Shown: positions 1 through 9,022, counted from the first letter of the stretch. The stretch is DNA of 64,000 nt from Segatella copri (GCF_009495355.1 NZ_VZAD01000061.1:1-64000), one strand, 5' to 3'. Numbers and translations are program-made. Notes: generated by a model from the letters alone, not told the origin.

Positions 1-72
1 TTTGGCAGTGAAACGCATCAATACCATAGGTAAAAAATGCGTCGGATTTTAAACGGATTTTGAACACCCTAC

Positions 73-96
73 CTGTAAGGGCAAAAGCTTTAAAAT
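73..96. repeat. Solo fragment of the large palindromic intergenic repeat
   Basis: The bases CTGTAAGGGCAAAAGCTTTA match the central arm of the approximately 200-bp palindromic elements near 38079, 42955, 48774 and 62750. Here the inverted partner arm and the outer arms are absent, so this is either a half element or a decayed copy. Confidence 0.6.
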
Positions 97-159
97 ACCG
101 GGTAAGAACTTGACCTGAGTCAAAAAAAGAGTAGAAATTACACTTTATTGTTCGAAATG

Positions 160-191
160 TTTGCGCACACACAGAAAATGCCGTACCTTTG
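160..191 (+). promoter_or_regulatory. Bacteroidetes-type promoter of the microprotein unit
   Basis: TTTG at 160-163 and TACCTTTG at 184-191 are separated by 20 bp. This matches the -33 TTTG and -7 TAnnTTTG consensus of Bacteroidetes primary sigma factor promoters. Transcription would start near 197. Confidence 0.75.
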
Positions 192-267
192 CATCGTCAA
201 AAGGATATTAAAGCATAACGCTATATATATTCAATAAGTATTAATTCAGTTTAAAGGTAAAAAGATT

Positions 268-345
268 ATGGTATTCATGATGACTTTTGCCGTTGTGGCA
301 GTAATGATTGCCCAGGCAGTGAATGTGGAGAACAAGCTTGACTAA
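268..345 (+). CDS. Candidate 25-residue membrane microprotein
   Basis: This open frame of 25 codons begins MVFMMTFAVVAVMIAQAV and ends NVENKLD. That gives one hydrophobic stretch of about 17 residues followed by a short charged tail, as in single-pass membrane microproteins. It sits alone between a good promoter (160-191) and a strong terminator (398-441), so the transcript of about 240 nt carries nothing else. The A-rich, SD-less upstream sequence is normal for this group. I do not recognise a family. The alternative is a non-coding small RNA in which the frame is accidental; the hydrophobic composition and the self-contained unit favour coding. Confidence 0.5.
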   Translation: MVFMMTFAVVAVMIAQAVNVENKLD

Positions 346-397
346 GCACTCCACCTTTTTCTAAAGAACAATTTATTAGAGAGATTATAGAAATGGA

Positions 398-441
398 AAC
401 GGGTTTTGGCTCACGAGAGCTGAAATCCGTTTTTCTATTTT
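398..441 (+). terminator. Rho-independent terminator
   Basis: A 15-bp stem (398-412 with 417-431, three G-U wobbles), an ACGA loop and a T-rich tail end the microprotein transcript. Confidence 0.85.
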
Positions 442-512
442 AGCCGCTTGGCATCTTGTGGCATAATATCTCCGAAAAGGTGTGATCAGTTAGTCTTTTT
501 TTTCCCCTTTTG

Positions 513-543
513 TTTGCTGTTTCATGATATTATCGTAACTTTG
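513..543 (+). promoter_or_regulatory. Promoter of the GH97 gene
   Basis: TTTG at 513-516 and TAACTTTG at 536-543 with 19-bp spacing fit the Bacteroidetes consensus. The predicted start of transcription lies about 65 bp before the GH97 start codon. Confidence 0.75.
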
Positions 544-614
544 CAGGGTCTTCGATCAAAAAGATAAGATTAAACAACTCACCTTTCGCAAATGTGTCAC
601 TAAAACCATTTATT

Positions 615-2645
615 ATGATGCGAACTAAATTTATTACATCCTTCATGTTAGCCCTCGTATGCGGCTTGCCAATAACGGCTAAAGTATATACGATACAATC
701 ATTATTGGGAGATTTGGTTGTCAACGTCCATGTGGATAAGTCTATAACATGGGCTGTAGCCAAGGGAAAAACTCAGGTGCTGCAGCCATCTGTTATCTCC
801 TTACAGACTGATAAGCAGACTTTTGGTGTGAATCCCAAAGTGCGTAAAGCATCTGTCACCAACTGGAAAAACGATGATAAAGGTGGTTATCAGCGACTGC
901 TCCTTTCCTGCAATGGGTACGATGTGGAATTCCGGGCCTTCATGAATGCCGCAGCTTATCGCATCATCCCTAAAAAGATGATCAACAAGGTGCTTAATGA
1001 AACTTCGGAATATCGCTTCACTGGCGATTATCAGGCATTTGTTCCCTACGTGAATGATAATCGGGGAGGGGAACGTTGGTGTTATTCCTTTGAGTCATAT
1101 TATGACGAGGCCCCACTGTCTAAGATGTATAAGGATTCTCTTGCCATCACCCCTCTTGCTGTTAGCTTACCTGACGGAAAGAAGGCAGTAGTGATGGAAG
1201 CTGATGTGGAAAATTATCCTGGTATGTATCTCTTGAAAGGAACACCTTCCTCTACAGCTTCAGGAGTGTTCTCTTCAGATGCATCTACGGATTATTCGAT
1301 ACATGCAGCCTTTCCTCCATTACCATTAAAAGAGGAGATAGGAGGCTATGCCCGTCTGAACTTAGTTCCTACCGAACGGGCTAATTATATTGCAGAAAAA
1401 GTAACCAAGTTGCCTTGGCGTATAGTCCTTGTTACGGATGAGGACAAGCAACTGGTGGGTAATGATATTGCCAAAGTTCTCGGTCCTGCGTGCCGTGTCA
1501 AGGACACTTCGTGGATAAAGCCGGGAAAAGTAGCTTGGGACTGGTGGAATAATACCAATATAACAGGTGTAGACTTCCGTGCGGGTATCAATACAGAGAC
1601 TTACAAGTACTTTGTGGATTTCGCCAGGAACAACCATCTGGAATATATCATCATCGACGAAGGATGGAGTGACCCGGAAGATTTGCTGACATTCTCCGAC
1701 AAGATGGATATGGCAGGCATCATCAATTATGCCAAAGAAAATGGTGTGGGAGTGATTCTCTGGTCTTCATGGCGTAATCTCGTACAGCGTGGACATGATA
1801 AAATGGAGGCAATCATGAAGCATTATGGCGATATGGGTGTGAAGGGATTCAAGGTAGATTTCTTCGACCGAGACGACCAGAAAGCCATCAATTCTGTTTA
1901 TGAAATCGCGGCATGTGCAGCAAAGCATCAACTTCTGCTCGACCTGCACGGCATGCGTCCGTTTGGCGTACAGTTCTCTTATCCTAACATCGTGAATATC
2001 GAGGGAGTGAAAGGCTTGGAAAATTCCAAGTGGGAACCTCGTACAGGTGTTGGTCCACTGCATGATCAGCCAAGATACGATGTGACGATTCCTTTCCTCC
2101 GTGCTCTTCCTGGTTCCTTCGACTATACCCCGGGAGCTATGGTGAATGCCGTTCGCTCGCAGTTTTTCGGCAACAACGACCATCCGATGAGTCAGGGTAC
2201 GAGAGTACATCAGATGGCGATGTACACGATCTTTGAAGCACCTTTGCAGATGCTGGCCGATAGTCCAACCAAGTATATGCAGAATCAGGAGTGTACCGAC
2301 TTTATCTCGCAGATACCTACAGTTTATGATCAGGTGGTTCCTTTGGATGGAAAGCTCGGTGAATACGTGGTTGTAGCCAAGAGGAAAGGCAATAAATGGT
2401 ATATAGCCGCGATGAACAATTGGCAGGCTCGTGATCTTACTGTCGATCTTTCCCGTTTAGTAACACCGAATGACACAACAGGTAAATTGGAAAAAATGAA
2501 TGGCAAGGCTAATATCTTTGCCGATGGTATCAATGCAGACCGTGAGGCCACAGATTACAAACATACTTATCGACAGGTAACTTCTGACGATAAGCTCCAG
2601 ATACATCTTGCACCAGGTGGTGGCTGGACAGCTATCGTAGAATAA
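615..2645 (+). CDS. Glycoside hydrolase family 97 (alpha-galactosidase/alpha-glucosidase type)
   Basis: A secreted or periplasmic exo-acting enzyme of about 676 residues, normal length for GH97. I start it at the MM pair at 615, because that puts a signal peptide (KFITSFMLALVCGLPITA) at the N-terminus; the frame is open back to 594. An N-terminal beta-sandwich is followed by a TIM barrel beginning near WDWWNN and a C-terminal beta domain ending APGGGWTAIVE. The barrel motif KGFKVDFFDRDD carries an Asp where retaining GH97 alpha-galactosidases have their nucleophile, whereas SusB-type inverting members rely on Glu residues; I recall this and did not check it. It has its own promoter and a terminator at 2737, so it is monocistronic. 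Confidence 0.9.
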   Translation: MMRTKFITSFMLALVCGLPITAKVYTIQSLLGDLVVNVHVDKSITWAVAKGKTQVLQPSVISLQTDKQTFGVNPKVRKASVTNWKNDDKGGYQRLLLSCNGYDVEFRAFMNAAAYRIIPKKMINKVLNETSEYRFTGDYQAFVPYVNDNRGGERWCYSFESYYDEAPLSKMYKDSLAITPLAVSLPDGKKAVVMEADVENYPGMYLLKGTPSSTASGVFSSDASTDYSIHAAFPPLPLKEEIGGYARLNLVPTERANYIAEKVTKLPWRIVLVTDEDKQLVGNDIAKVLGPACRVKDTSWIKPGKVAWDWWNNTNITGVDFRAGINTETYKYFVDFARNNHLEYIIIDEGWSDPEDLLTFSDKMDMAGIINYAKENGVGVILWSSWRNLVQRGHDKMEAIMKHYGDMGVKGFKVDFFDRDDQKAINSVYEIAACAAKHQLLLDLHGMRPFGVQFSYPNIVNIEGVKGLENSKWEPRTGVGPLHDQPRYDVTIPFLRALPGSFDYTPGAMVNAVRSQFFGNNDHPMSQGTRVHQMAMYTIFEAPLQMLADSPTKYMQNQECTDFISQIPTVYDQVVPLDGKLGEYVVVAKRKGNKWYIAAMNNWQARDLTVDLSRLVTPNDTTGKLEKMNGKANIFADGINADREATDYKHTYRQVTSDDKLQIHLAPGGGWTAIVE

Positions 2646-2736
2646 TGTCGTTGAACGACTTATATAAGCGACAAAACGGCAGGATGGCTGTCGGATAAAC
2701 CATCGAAACACAGAAATTTACTTTGTGATCATAGGG

Positions 2737-2780
2737 AAAAGCAGTAACAGCAACAAAATGAAGCTGTTACTGCTTTTATT
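2737..2780. terminator. Perfect 15-bp hairpin terminator
   Basis: AAAAGCAGTAACAGC (2737-2751) pairs perfectly with 2763-2777 across an 11-nt loop. The symmetrical A/T ends allow it to act in both directions. It lies 95 bp after the GH97 stop. Confidence 0.8.
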
Positions 2781-2820
2781 ATATAGGTACTGAAGTCTCG
2801 CATGTATGGAAGTTATAGAA

Positions 2821-2970
2821 GTAAGGGGAAGTTATCACTCCCTTCGGTCGTTCGGGAAGTTAAGGGACAACAGCCTTGAGAGAATGGGGATGGGGCAAGT
2901 CCACAAAGGCATTTGTCCCTTAATTTCTCTTAACTCCCCTCTGACTTTCCGCTTGCGAAAGTTGAGTAGA
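2821..2970. repeat. Intergenic palindromic sequence with TTAAGGGACAA arms
   Basis: TTAAGGGACAA (2860-2870) has a perfect inverted copy at 2913-2923 across a 42-nt spacer. The block ends in GCTTGCGAAAGTTGAG, and the gap at 60057-60127 has a related ending (TATGCGAAAGTTGCAT) and similar CTTAATTT/CTCCCC tracts. The rest of the 2781-3192 gap is AT-rich leader for the next gene with only a weak promoter (TTTCTTTG near 3133). A 115-codon frame here (2806-3153) has no protein character. Confidence 0.5.
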
Positions 2971-3192
2971 ACAGTTTTCCTTATAGGTTGGATCTTTTCA
3001 ACAAGTTTTAGTCTTGTCTTCTCAGTTCTTGCTGCTGATAAATCCCTTTCCTTATTAGTATGTCAAATAGCTTATAGAATCGTTGATAGGAATATATATA
3101 GATATTTTTTATATATTTTACCTATATCTTTTTCTTTTCTTTGCGACCTATAAGGTAAATAACTAAAGTTTTTTACTAACAACCTAAATTGG

Positions 3193-5043
3193 ATGAATAT
3201 GAAAAGATTTACTTTGATGTTGGCAGGTGTGCTTTGTGCATCTGCAAGTTTTGCAACTGATTATTATGTCAGCGTTGATGGTTCTGGTGAAAAAAGTGGC
3301 TCTTCTTGGGAAAATGCCATTGCCTTTACCGAGATGTGCGGTAAAATCAATGAGTATCAAAATGGAGATGTTTTTTATTTTCAGGGAGGAACGTATTATG
3401 TTCCAGCTAAAGTGCCTACTGTTTCTAATGGGTATTCTTTTATTGGAGCTACTACTGGGACACCTACAGTTTTCTCTGGAGATGTAAATGGTGATGGTGT
3501 TGCTAATGAAGGTGATGCTCCATCTTTGCTTTTCATAAAATTGGATACAAAAAATGGTGACGATTCTAAGCATTTCGTTCTAAAAAATATCACATTTACC
3601 GGGGCATATGTAAATCAGACGAAGACTTCGGCGTTGAGAGTTGATAATAGCGGTTGGGTTGATGTGCAGAATTGTATCTTTGATAAGAATATTTCTGTTT
3701 ATTCAAAGGATAATAATCATGGTGGACCCGCATGCTTATTAGAGCGTAGTACGGTAAACTTTACTGATTGCAAGTTTATAAATAATGAGTCTATAGGTCG
3801 TGGTGGTGCTATCAAATTGACTTCAGATGGTGCAACGAAGGGTTATACAACCTTGAATCGTTGTCTTGTTTCTGGCAATAAGGCAAGTTCTCTTGGTAGT
3901 GCCATCTTTTTTAATCATGGTCAAGAGTTGAATATTATCAATTCTGTTATAACAGAAAATGTTTCTGGTACAGAGGGTGAGGTTGGTGCCATCTTCTCTA
4001 TAGGTGCCGATAGCAATTATGCACGCCAGATTACACTTATCAATTCTACTGTAGCCGGGAATATGGGTGGCGCACAAGTGTTGGGCAGAAAAGATGCAGT
4101 TATTCGTATAGCTAATTCTATCATAGTCGGTGATGGTACGACTCCTGCTATTTCTCTCCAAGACAAGCCAAAGCAGGTTCTTTCCAATGGCTATAATATA
4201 ATAGGTATGTATAAGGTTGGTACAGCTCCTACCTCTGCATGGAAAACTTCTGATTTTGTAAGTGACGACAACACCTTGAGTAGCATCTTTGGCAATAATG
4301 CTGTGACAAATGGTCCTGTGGCAGCACCTTATGGTGCAACCCAAGTGCAGATGGAGGCAATAGCGAAAGATTGGAGCCTTGGTCAAAACTTGAAACAGGA
4401 TATCAATGGCGTTTCTCGTGGTGATATTGCTGTTCCTGGAGCAGTAGTGGCAAAGCCTTTGAAGGGTAAGTTCGGAATTACGGATACAAAATACGCTACT
4501 TATTATCATGACTTCGGTTATATGATGCCAGAAGGAGTAAAGGGTGGCGTAGTGACCGATGCAAAGGTAGAAGGAACTTTGGTCGTTGATTACAAGTATG
4601 GCTCGGGTAGTGTCGTGCCAGCTAAGTCGGCTCTCTTGTTAAATGGTGCAAAGAATGACTATGAGGTGGCATTGAAATTAGAGGAAACTTCCGAGGATGT
4701 CAATCTGTTGAAGGGTACAAGCGATGAGTCGCTGACAACTTCTGATGAAGTAGGTGCCAAGTTCTATAAACTTGCTAATGATAAAGACAAAGGCATAGGT
4801 TTCTATTGGGATGCTGAGAATGGTGCAGCTTTCACCAATAGTGCCAACAAGGCTTATCTTGCAGTAGCAGGAGAGGCAAGTGCTGCCAAGGGCTTTGCTC
4901 TGGGTGGTGTGGATACTGGTATCAAAGAAGTGACAGAGGTAGGCAAGATGGCAGGCAAGATATATAATCTGCAAGGTATGCAGCAGAAGGGATTGCAGAA
5001 AGGTATTTGCATTGTGAATGGTAAGAAGTTTGTTGTAAAATAA
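3193..5043 (+). CDS. Secreted right-handed beta-helix protein
   Basis: A 616-residue exported protein with a signal peptide (MKRFTLMLAGVLCASASFA; the start may be the second Met at 3199). Residues of about 20-400 form a pectate-lyase-like or polymorphic-outer-membrane-protein-like beta-helix: GSSWENAIAF, FQGGTYYVP, TVFSGDVNGDG, NITFTGAY, GRGGAIKL and repeated short strands. The same order of motifs occurs in the fusion protein at 6702. The C-terminal part is unrecognised and ends in a short tail, IYNLQGMQQKGLQKGICIVN, followed by GKKFVVK. That tail resembles a minimal T9SS-type tail. First gene of a tight operon. No catalytic residues are identifiable, so lyase activity is not claimed; adhesin-like or glycan-binding roles are possible. 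Confidence 0.75.
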   Translation: MNMKRFTLMLAGVLCASASFATDYYVSVDGSGEKSGSSWENAIAFTEMCGKINEYQNGDVFYFQGGTYYVPAKVPTVSNGYSFIGATTGTPTVFSGDVNGDGVANEGDAPSLLFIKLDTKNGDDSKHFVLKNITFTGAYVNQTKTSALRVDNSGWVDVQNCIFDKNISVYSKDNNHGGPACLLERSTVNFTDCKFINNESIGRGGAIKLTSDGATKGYTTLNRCLVSGNKASSLGSAIFFNHGQELNIINSVITENVSGTEGEVGAIFSIGADSNYARQITLINSTVAGNMGGAQVLGRKDAVIRIANSIIVGDGTTPAISLQDKPKQVLSNGYNIIGMYKVGTAPTSAWKTSDFVSDDNTLSSIFGNNAVTNGPVAAPYGATQVQMEAIAKDWSLGQNLKQDINGVSRGDIAVPGAVVAKPLKGKFGITDTKYATYYHDFGYMMPEGVKGGVVTDAKVEGTLVVDYKYGSGSVVPAKSALLLNGAKNDYEVALKLEETSEDVNLLKGTSDESLTTSDEVGAKFYKLANDKDKGIGFYWDAENGAAFTNSANKAYLAVAGEASAAKGFALGGVDTGIKEVTEVGKMAGKIYNLQGMQQKGLQKGICIVNGKKFVVK

Positions 5044-5053
5044 AGCATTCATG

Positions 5054-5254
5054 ATGAAAAAGAAATATATATGCCCTTCCATAAGTATTTGTGAGATGTC
5101 GGTAGACAGTATAATCCTGGCAGCCTCTATTGGCTTTAATAATGAGGTGAGTGGTGCTGAGCAATTAGCGAAGCCTTTTACCGACCCATTTGATTTTGAA
5201 GAAGATGAGGAAGATGCCGACTCTGTGCAGTATGTCTGGGGATTGAATTATTAG
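5054..5254 (+). CDS. Small protein with basic N-terminus and acidic, Trp-containing C-terminus
   Basis: A 66-residue protein (67 if the first of two adjacent ATGs is used) lying 10 bp after the beta-helix gene and 5 bp before the esterase gene, so it is almost certainly cotranslated in this operon. It begins MKKKYICPSISICEM, contains SIILAAS in the middle and ends in an acidic run (FEEDEEDAD) followed by VQYVWGLNY. No signal peptide or known domain. The same layout appears in the protein at 58209 (KK.Y start, TIFAGS centre, GDDDDVW end). From memory this is a widespread but uncharacterised Bacteroidales small-protein type; no function is assigned. Confidence 0.7.
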   Translation: MKKKYICPSISICEMSVDSIILAASIGFNNEVSGAEQLAKPFTDPFDFEEDEEDADSVQYVWGLNY

Positions 5255-5259
5255 TTGGA

Positions 5260-6633
5260 ATGTATTTAATAAAAAGAATATTCATGGCAGTTGTGCTCCT
5301 TTGGAGTACGACTGCTTTAGTACAGGGGCAGCAGAAACGCTTTACTGTTATGGGTTTGGGTGATTCTATTACGGAAGGGGGAAGTAATTTTTCTTCTTAT
5401 CTCTATCCTCTATGGGAGCAACTGTACTCGGCTGGTTATGACTTCGATTTCATCGGGCCGCGTCAAAGCGAGTGTCGTATCGGCAAGTTGAATCATTGTG
5501 GCTTCAGTGGTAAAAACGTTGAGTTTCTTGCTGCCAGAATAGACAGTATCTACAGCAAGTATCCTGCTGATTTTGTGTTGCTTCATGCTGGGCACAACCA
5601 CTTTTCAGAGGAGAACCCCGTCAAAGGAATGATTGCTGCATATCGTAAGATTATTTCTTCCATCTTGCTCATTAATCCGAATGCGACTATCTTGATGGCA
5701 CAAGTGGTGGAGAGTGGTAAGCTACCCAAATACTCTTATATTCCAAAGTTGAATAAAGAGATAGCCAAGATGGTGAAGGCTTTACATAATGATCATGTTG
5801 TATTGGTGGACCAAAGCAAGGGATTCCATTGGGCGACAATGACCATTCAGGACAAAGTGCATCCTAACCGCTTGGGGCGTGAACATATGGCGAATGTGTG
5901 GTTTGCAGCCTTGGGCAAACTTTTAATGCAGCCGCCTCATGCTTATCGGGTGGATCGAGTGGCTTACAAGTTGCTGCCTTCGGGCGAAAGTCTGTATGCC
6001 CATGTCTTTCGTCCGCAAGGGCAGGCGCAGCATTCGGCTGTGGCTTGGTTCTTTGCGGGTGGTTGGAAGTATGGCTCTCCTTTACAGTTCTACAAAGAGT
6101 CTGCTTATCTGGCAAGCAAGGGCGTGCTGGCGGTATCTTTTGATTATCGTATATCTTATCTATATGGTTCTTCATGGCAAGATGCTTTGGAAGATGCCAA
6201 GGATGCTGTAAAATGGATGAGGGAAAATGCTCGAACATTAGATATCGACCCCCATCGAGTGGCTGTGGGTGGAGCTTCTGCGGGAGGATGTATGTCTGCC
6301 CTTTTGGGTAGCATAGACCGCATGGGGGCAGACAGCCTTTCTGTTCCTGATTTGCTGTTGCTGGAATATCCTACTTTGGCTTTGCCTATGAAGTCGGTGC
6401 GTGATGGTATGCCTCCAATGCTTCTTTGCATGGGGACGAAAGATGAATTTACGAAGAGGGAGGTAGCAGGACAATATGTTGATGAAGTGCGCCGAAAAGG
6501 GAACGAATGTGAGTTTCACCTTTTCGAGGGAAGGCATCATCCGATATTCTATTATCGTAAACCTTTGACTGATGACTACGACAGGCTGTTGTTGCTGTTG
6601 TCGGCTTTTTTGTGTAAACACGGCTATATGTAG
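5260..6633 (+). CDS. Two-domain esterase: SGNH/GDSL hydrolase fused to alpha/beta-hydrolase
   Basis: A secreted 457-residue protein with two complete esterase folds. After the signal peptide, residues of about 27-225 are an SGNH hydrolase: block I GLGDSITEG (nucleophile Ser36), block III-like LHAGHNHF and block V DKVHPN. Residues of about 230-457 are an acetyl-esterase-type alpha/beta-hydrolase: oxyanion motif WFFAGGW, nucleophile elbow GGASAGG (Ser340), Asp395 in GTKDEF, and His426 or His427 in GRHHP. Both active sites look intact. The likely job is removal of acyl groups (acetyl or feruloyl) from a plant glycan so that the operon's other proteins can act; the substrate is inferred only from context. 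Confidence 0.85.
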   Translation: MYLIKRIFMAVVLLWSTTALVQGQQKRFTVMGLGDSITEGGSNFSSYLYPLWEQLYSAGYDFDFIGPRQSECRIGKLNHCGFSGKNVEFLAARIDSIYSKYPADFVLLHAGHNHFSEENPVKGMIAAYRKIISSILLINPNATILMAQVVESGKLPKYSYIPKLNKEIAKMVKALHNDHVVLVDQSKGFHWATMTIQDKVHPNRLGREHMANVWFAALGKLLMQPPHAYRVDRVAYKLLPSGESLYAHVFRPQGQAQHSAVAWFFAGGWKYGSPLQFYKESAYLASKGVLAVSFDYRISYLYGSSWQDALEDAKDAVKWMRENARTLDIDPHRVAVGGASAGGCMSALLGSIDRMGADSLSVPDLLLLEYPTLALPMKSVRDGMPPMLLCMGTKDEFTKREVAGQYVDEVRRKGNECEFHLFEGRHHPIFYYRKPLTDDYDRLLLLLSAFLCKHGYM

Positions 6634-6701
6634 TAACTATAACGTACATATAGATGAAACTTGAAAGTAATATTTATTCTAACCAAAACAACAACATAGT
6701 T

Positions 6702-8864
6702 ATGAGAACGATGAAATATTTTCTGTCATTACTTTTATTATTAGTAATCAACATTCATGCCTATGCAAGCGATGATGGTGTTATTCGTATACTCGCCATA
6801 GGAAACAGTTTCTCGCAAGATGCCATAGAGAATTATCTACACCAACTGGCAGAAGCCTCCGGGAAGCAAACAATTATAGCCAATATGTACATTGGTGGCT
6901 GTACCCTGGAACGTCATTACAACAATGCCCAGAACAATACGGCTGCGTATTCTTATCGTAAGATAGGGGTTGACGGAATGAAGGTTTCTAAGGAAGGTGT
7001 TACCTTAGAAACAGCATTGAAAGACGAAAAGTGGGATTATGTCAGTTTACAGCAAGGCAGTCCTTTGTCTGGTCTGTATGAAACCTATACTCCATATCTT
7101 AGTTACCTTATCAGCTATATCAGAAATTTGGCACCTGAAAATGTGAAGTTGATATGGCATCAGACATGGGCTTATGCAGCCAACTGCACTCATTCTGGTT
7201 TTGCTAATTACAACAAGGATCAGCTTACCATGTATCATGCCATAGTTGATGCAGCACGGCAGTGTGTCACTAATTATGGTTTTGATATTCTTGTACCGGT
7301 GGGAACGGCTGTTCAGAATGCCCGTACTACGTTTATCGGTGATAGGATGAATCGTGACGGACAGCATCTGAATGTTTATTATGGTAGGTATACTGCTGCC
7401 TGCACTTGGCTGGAGGCTGTATTGGGTGTCAACCCTATAGGATGTTCTTTTGTGGCTCCTAATATGAGTGAAAGTCTTAAAATTGCAGCTCAGACTGCAG
7501 CGCATGAAGCATGCAAAACACCAGATGCAGTAACAGACTTGAATTATATCCAGAATACAATAGGTGCTAAAGTCTATTTTGTGAGGCCTGACAATGATTC
7601 CAGATTGACAGAAGATGGAGATGGTTCATCATGGGACAAAGCTTTTTCCTTGAGCGGTTTTATGAACCATATAGCCAATGGCAATCCTGGTGATACTTAT
7701 TATTTTGCAGGAGGTACCTACTATCCTCAGACCACAATTACAATCACGGAGCCTTGTAAACTTATAGGAGGGTGTGATCCAAGTTTGACGGGTGTAAACA
7801 TTCCGAATATGGTTTATCCTTCTCTTAATCCCACAGTATTCTCAGGTGATTCCAATCATTCGAATACCTTTGACGCAGGCGATTTGAGTCAAATAATCTC
7901 GGCTGATTTTACGGGCTCCCTGGAAAAGGAGAAAGAGTTATGTATCCAGGGCATCGAGTTCACCGGAGCTTATTGTTCCAACACGGCCAGTAATGCACAG
8001 CTCGGTGCATTGTATCTCAAAGATTGTGGAAATGCTGTCGTAAAGAATTGTCGTTTCTATCAAAACAGATCTCTTGGTTATGGTGGTATAGCCTTTCGTG
8101 CAGAATATAGCACTTCTCATTTGCTCGAATGTGATTTTACCGACAATGAGGCTGGAAGCCGTGGAGGAGCCATTCGTCTGTCATCCAACAACAGAACAAA
8201 GGGATATAGTACGTTTGAGCGTTGTCTGATTGCAAGAAACAAAGTAAAAGAAGGTACAGGAAGTGCAGTTTGTGTACAGCATGCTCAACGTACCGCGATT
8301 GTTAATTCCACCATCTATGGCAACATCGCAACTTCTGGCGGAGCTGTCTTTGCCAACGGAAAGAATAATGACTACAAGAATGAGTTGCTTATTATTAGCT
8401 GTACACTTGCTGGCAACGAGGGAAATGGACAGTTGCAACTTGCTGGAGTACAGAACTTGAAATTTATCAACTCAATTATTTGTGGCGATAATCTTGCCAC
8501 AGAAGAAGGTGATGGAAATTTACTTGATGACTATGCTGCGGTTTTTGGTGATGCGACACTAACTAATGGTGTATTGAAACCATTGGCTTCGGTCAAGGCA
8601 GGAGTGCTGGTAAATGACCTCAATGACAAGGTGAATGAATGGGGATTTGATGCAGCTGATGTCTCCGTAGATCAACTTGGTAACTCTCGTCTGGATAATA
8701 GTTTTCCTGGAGCTTTCGTGGCGGTAAGTACTGGTATTCACAATGTGGAAAAGGTGATGGCAGATGTTGTAAAAAGTCCTTTTGCCTATAATGTATTGGG
8801 TGTTAGTGTAAGCAAGCGACAGAAAGGTATTTGCATATATCGTGGTAAAAAGTATAGGCTATGA
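6702..8864 (+). CDS. DUF4886 SGNH-like domain fused to a beta-helix domain
   Basis: A 720-residue exported protein; I start at Met 6702 because a signal peptide (MKYFLSLLLLLVINIHAYA) follows directly, though the frame is open from 6654. Residues of about 25-275 form a DUF4886 domain, an SGNH-hydrolase relative, with ILAIGNSFSQDA as block I and DGQHLN near its end. Residues of about 290-640 repeat the beta-helix of the gene at 3193 (GSSWDKAFSL, FAGGTYYP, TVFSGDSN, GSRGGAIRL). It ends in YNVLGVSVSKRQKGICIYRG plus KKYRL, sharing QKGICI and GKK with the 3193 protein. Last gene of the operon. Predicted role: esterase-like enzyme anchored or targeted by a carbohydrate-binding helix. Confidence 0.75.
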   Translation: MRTMKYFLSLLLLLVINIHAYASDDGVIRILAIGNSFSQDAIENYLHQLAEASGKQTIIANMYIGGCTLERHYNNAQNNTAAYSYRKIGVDGMKVSKEGVTLETALKDEKWDYVSLQQGSPLSGLYETYTPYLSYLISYIRNLAPENVKLIWHQTWAYAANCTHSGFANYNKDQLTMYHAIVDAARQCVTNYGFDILVPVGTAVQNARTTFIGDRMNRDGQHLNVYYGRYTAACTWLEAVLGVNPIGCSFVAPNMSESLKIAAQTAAHEACKTPDAVTDLNYIQNTIGAKVYFVRPDNDSRLTEDGDGSSWDKAFSLSGFMNHIANGNPGDTYYFAGGTYYPQTTITITEPCKLIGGCDPSLTGVNIPNMVYPSLNPTVFSGDSNHSNTFDAGDLSQIISADFTGSLEKEKELCIQGIEFTGAYCSNTASNAQLGALYLKDCGNAVVKNCRFYQNRSLGYGGIAFRAEYSTSHLLECDFTDNEAGSRGGAIRLSSNNRTKGYSTFERCLIARNKVKEGTGSAVCVQHAQRTAIVNSTIYGNIATSGGAVFANGKNNDYKNELLIISCTLAGNEGNGQLQLAGVQNLKFINSIICGDNLATEEGDGNLLDDYAAVFGDATLTNGVLKPLASVKAGVLVNDLNDKVNEWGFDAADVSVDQLGNSRLDNSFPGAFVAVSTGIHNVEKVMADVVKSPFAYNVLGVSVSKRQKGICIYRGKKYRL

Positions 8865-8879
8865 TATGGAGTGTCACCA

Positions 8880-9000
8880 TGCTTTTTGCCCAAGGTTCCC
8901 CATGGTTTTGCCCAAGACTCCCCAAGGCTTTGGGCATTTCTGCCCAATAGTACGGGCACTTTTCCTCATAAGGATGAGCAATTCTGCTCATCCTTATGGG
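8880..9000. repeat. Hairpin-rich intergenic block with TTGCCCAA repeats
   Basis: The block carries repeated TTTTGCCCAAG..CCCC units, then CATAAGGATGAGCA (8967-8980) pairing perfectly with 8985-8998 across a 4-nt loop. It lies just after the end of the 3193-8864 operon, so it may end that transcript, although the T-tract expected of a classic terminator is missing. Confidence 0.5.
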
Positions 9001-9022
9001 CAAAAATGCTCATCATGATGGG

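Noticed and set aside
2806..3153. 115-codon plus-strand frame
   Set aside because: Composition is that of an intergenic palindrome and AT-rich leader; no protein motif, and it overlaps the promoter region of the next gene.
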